Origin: an uncultured Flavobacteriales bacterium
GTDB lineage: Bacteria; Bacteroidota; Bacteroidia; Flavobacteriales_E; Vicingaceae
Assembly (NCBI GenBank): GCA_913056345.1
Contig: CAJXMH010000026.1
Location: 1 to 40,861 of the forward strand
Direction of reading: 5' to 3'
DNA length: 40,861 nt
Shown here: positions 38,889 to 40,861 of the stretch, in pieces
Numbering within the stretch: position 1 is the first letter of the stretch
How the letters are laid out: the number at the start of each line of letters is the position of its first letter
The notes under the pieces: model-generated
The model's input: only the letters and a program-made list of their open reading frames with translations
What the model was told of the DNA's origin: nothing
The model's database searches: none
Made by a program: the position numbers and the translations under genes

Positions 38889-39548
38889 ATGGATTTTAGT
38901 AAAGAATTTAAAAGTTACGCTACCAAGCATAAAGGGCTTAACAGCATGCATGTTGAAAATTACATGGAGTCTGTTACTCCGTACATTATTGAAGAACGTC
39001 AGCTGAATGTTGCTCAAATGGATGTTTTCTCACGTTTGATGATGGATCGCATCATTTTTCTCGGGACAGGCATTAATGAGCAAGTGGCTAATATTATCCA
39101 AGCACAGCTTCTATTTTTAGAGTCTGCCGATGCAAAAAAAGATATTCAGGTTTATTTAAATTCTCCAGGAGGCTCTGTTTATGCAGGTCTTGGGATTTAT
39201 GACACCATGCAATACATTAATCCAGATGTTGCAACTATTTGTACTGGTATGGCAGCTTCTATGGGTGCTGTATTACTTTGCGCCGGAGCCAATGGAAAGC
39301 GAACTGCTTTACCTCATGCAAGAGTAATGATTCACCAACCTATGGCAGGAACTCAAGGCCAAGCTTCCGATATGGAAATTGCGGTGAAAGAAGTATTGAA
39401 AATGAAGAAAGAACTTTATGAGATTATTGCTAACCACTCGGGTCAGAAGTTTGATAAAGTAGAAGAAGACTCAGATAGAGATTACTGGATGACTGCGAAA
39501 GAAGCCAAGGATTATGGCATGATCGATGAGGTTCTAGCAAAGAAATAA
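38889..39548 (+). CDS. clpP: ATP-dependent Clp protease proteolytic subunit
   Basis: A 219-residue serine protease that forms the Clp barrel with ClpX. The catalytic triad is Ser124 (GMAASMGA), His149 (MIHQPMAG) and Asp198 (DSDRDYWM). YLNSPGGSVYAGLGIYDTM is the classic substrate-binding region. About 28 residues precede the usual ClpP core and may be a cleaved propeptide. It lies 39 bases after tig and ends before the terminator at 39573-39606. Confidence 0.97.
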   Translation: MDFSKEFKSYATKHKGLNSMHVENYMESVTPYIIEERQLNVAQMDVFSRLMMDRIIFLGTGINEQVANIIQAQLLFLESADAKKDIQVYLNSPGGSVYAGLGIYDTMQYINPDVATICTGMAASMGAVLLCAGANGKRTALPHARVMIHQPMAGTQGQASDMEIAVKEVLKMKKELYEIIANHSGQKFDKVEEDSDRDYWMTAKEAKDYGMIDEVLAKK

Positions 39549-39564
39549 GCACTTTTTAAATCCT

Positions 39565-39572
39565 TAACTTTG
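39565..39572 (+). promoter_or_regulatory. Putative clpX promoter
   Basis: TAACTTTG matches TAnnTTTG, directly before the clpP terminator hairpin. Transcription would start near 39579, inside that hairpin. Confidence 0.55.
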
Positions 39573-39606
39573 TGGCCTCGATAATTATCGGGGCCATTTT
39601 GTTTTT
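39573..39606 (+). terminator. Terminator hairpin between clpP and clpX
   Basis: TGGCCTCGAT (39573-39582) pairs with ATCGGGGCCA (39587-39596) through one G-U wobble, loop AATT, followed by TTTTGTTTTT. It lies at the end of the clpP unit and four bases before the clpX ATG. Confidence 0.8.
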
Positions 39607-39609
39607 ACT

Positions 39610-40848
39610 ATGAAAGACGAGAAGAAGATACATTGTTCCTTTTGCGGACGCGATAAGAAAGATACAAACGTGCTAATTGCCGGTATTACTGGCCATATTT
39701 GCGATAATTGTATTGCTCAGGCTGAAGCTATTGTTAAAGAAGAGTTTGGAAACTCCGATAAAGAAGACTTGAACTTTACTTTATTGAAGCCAAAGCAAAT
39801 CAAAGAGCATCTAGATGAGTATGTAATCGGTCAAGAAGAAGCTAAAAAGGTACTTTCAGTAGCTGTTTACAATCATTATAAAAGAATTACACATGGTACT
39901 TATCAAGATGTAGACCTAGAAAAGTCAAACATTCTACTCGTAGGTGAAACCGGAACTGGAAAAACACTTTTGGCAAAAACCATCGCCAAACTGTTAGAGG
40001 TCCCATTTTGTATTGCTGATGCTACCGTTTTAACCGAAGCTGGCTACGTGGGAGAGGATGTTGAAAGTATTTTGTCTCGCCTTTTACAAGCAGCTGACTA
40101 CGATGTAGCCAAAGCCGAAAAAGGGATCGTATTTATAGATGAATTAGATAAAATAGCGCGTAAAAGTGATAATCCTTCAATAACACGAGATGTTTCAGGT
40201 GAAGGAGTGCAACAAGCCTTATTGAAGTTACTTGAAGGGGCTACGGTAAGTGTTCCTCCCCAAGGTGGAAGAAAGCACCCTGAGCAAAAAATGGTTTCAA
40301 TCAATACGCAGAATATACTCTTTATATGTGGTGGAGCATTTGACGGCATACAGCGGTTAATTGCTAAGCGGTTGAATACTAATGCTATTGGCTATAAGAA
40401 CAAAGATGAGGAGGAGGTTATCGACGAAACCAACTTTCTACAGTACGTAACCCCTCATGACATTAAAAGCTTTGGCTTAATTCCAGAATTAATTGGACGA
40501 ATTCCTGTAATGACCCATTTGGATCCACTCAGCAAGGCTGCATTAAGACGTATTTTGACTGAGCCTAAGAATTCTATAATCAAGCAATACATTCGTTTGT
40601 TTGAATTAGACGGAGTGGAGTTGAGCTTTGAAAAGAAAGCCCTTGATTTTATCGTAGAAAAAGCAGAAGAATATAATTTAGGAGCAAGGGGTTTAAGGTC
40701 CATTTGCGAGGCAATCATGCTAGATGCCATGTATGAAATCCCTTCAGATAATTCAGACAATAAAGAAGAAAAACTCGCCATTACTGCAGCCTATGCAAAG
40801 CAGCGATTCAACAAGTCGACTTTGAAGAAGTTGAAGGTGGCGAGCTAG
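39610..40848 (+). CDS. clpX: ATP-dependent Clp protease ATP-binding subunit ClpX
   Basis: A 412-residue AAA+ unfoldase that feeds ClpP. The zinc-binding domain uses Cys9, Cys12, Cys31 and Cys34 ([10 protein letters not shown]...HICDNC). Walker A GETGTGKT is at 112-119, the pore loop GYVGED at 145-150 and Walker B VFIDELD at 174-180. The C-terminal [11 protein letters not shown] is the family sensor region. The stop is at 40846-40848, so the gene is complete. It has its own predicted promoter as well as possible read-through from clpP. Confidence 0.97.
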   Translation: MKDEKKIHCSFCGRDKKDTNVLIAGITGHICDNCIAQAEAIVKEEFGNSDKEDLNFTLLKPKQIKEHLDEYVIGQEEAKKVLSVAVYNHYKRITHGTYQDVDLEKSNILLVGETGTGKTLLAKTIAKLLEVPFCIADATVLTEAGYVGEDVESILSRLLQAADYDVAKAEKGIVFIDELDKIARKSDNPSITRDVSGEGVQQALLKLLEGATVSVPPQGGRKHPEQKMVSINTQNILFICGGAFDGIQRLIAKRLNTNAIGYKNKDEEEVIDETNFLQYVTPHDIKSFGLIPELIGRIPVMTHLDPLSKAALRRILTEPKNSIIKQYIRLFELDGVELSFEKKALDFIVEKAEEYNLGARGLRSICEAIMLDAMYEIPSDNSDNKEEKLAITAAYAKQRFNKSTLKKLKVAS

Positions 40849-40861
40849 TTGCAGCTGTATT

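Noticed and set aside
1-40861. Prophage, insertion sequence, defence or secondary-metabolite island
   Set aside because: No integrase, transposase, phage structural, nuclease-defence or large synthase gene is seen; gene content and coding style are uniform and housekeeping.

Overview
This 40.9 kb window is ordinary chromosomal DNA from a member of the Bacteroidota, probably a gliding marine-type lineage of Flavobacteriales or Cytophagales; the sequence does not let me go further. The evidence is: gliding genes gldD, gldE, gldF and gldG; a protein with a type IX secretion C-terminal sorting domain; a type-B L31 ribosomal protein; the Bacteroidota promoter element TAnnTTTG upstream of many transcription units; few Shine-Dalgarno-like sites; and low-GC, very compact coding. 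I see no insertion sequence, prophage, CRISPR array or defence island.

Layout. Positions 1-4.0 kb (minus): serS, a small lipoprotein, a TPR protein and a DUF4286 gene run off the left edge as one coupled operon. 4.0-6.2 kb (minus): a small membrane protein, rpmA, rplU with a long Lys/Ala/Glu tail, and an EamA transporter. 6.3-7.9 kb (plus): a heavy-metal-associated lipoprotein and heme A synthase ctaA. 7.9-11.4 kb (minus): mutY-ssb-gldE-gldD. 11.5-14.5 kb (plus): HU-like protein, anchored TPR protein, a 30-residue very basic protein and RNase E/G. 14.5-18.9 kb: an MFS transporter, recX (plus), an unknown membrane protein, an M42-like aminopeptidase and dnaN. 19.0-22.5 kb (minus): gldF-gldG-DUF4340. 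22.7-27.6 kb (plus): lysC-lysA-M1 aminopeptidase with overlapping reading frames. 27.6-28.8 kb (minus): S4-domain protein and a duplicated-domain T9SS cargo. 28.9-29.7 kb (plus): DUF3108 protein. 29.7-30.7 kb (minus): HEAT-DUF493-DUF2905. 30.8-35.6 kb (minus): serC-serA, then DUF1015-YggS-methyltransferase. 35.75-36.0 kb (plus): rpmE2. 36.04-36.36 kb: the only long non-coding stretch, filled with inverted repeats. 36.4-37.2 kb (minus): flavin reductase-like protein. 37.36-40.85 kb (plus): tRNA-Leu(UAG), tig, clpP, clpX.

How it works together. Most genes are housekeeping: translation (serS, L21, L27, L31B, tRNA-Leu), replication and repair (dnaN, ssb, mutY, recX), RNA decay (rng), lysine/DAP and serine biosynthesis, and protein folding and turnover (tig, clpP, clpX). 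The gliding genes are woven into DNA-metabolism operons (mutY-ssb-gldED; gldFG beside dnaN). Convergent genes meet with overlapping or almost touching stop codons, and same-strand genes are often joined by ATGA or TAATG overlaps.

Points I would check first: the 30-residue basic protein upstream of rng, which looks like an unannotated ribosomal protein; the DUF1015 gene beside serC-serA, whose ADGHHR motif recalls the ParB/SerK fold; the clpP terminator hairpin that overlaps the predicted clpX promoter start; the palindromic repeats at 36.2-36.3 kb; and at least five genes that appear to start with TTG. I found no single clearly new multi-gene system.
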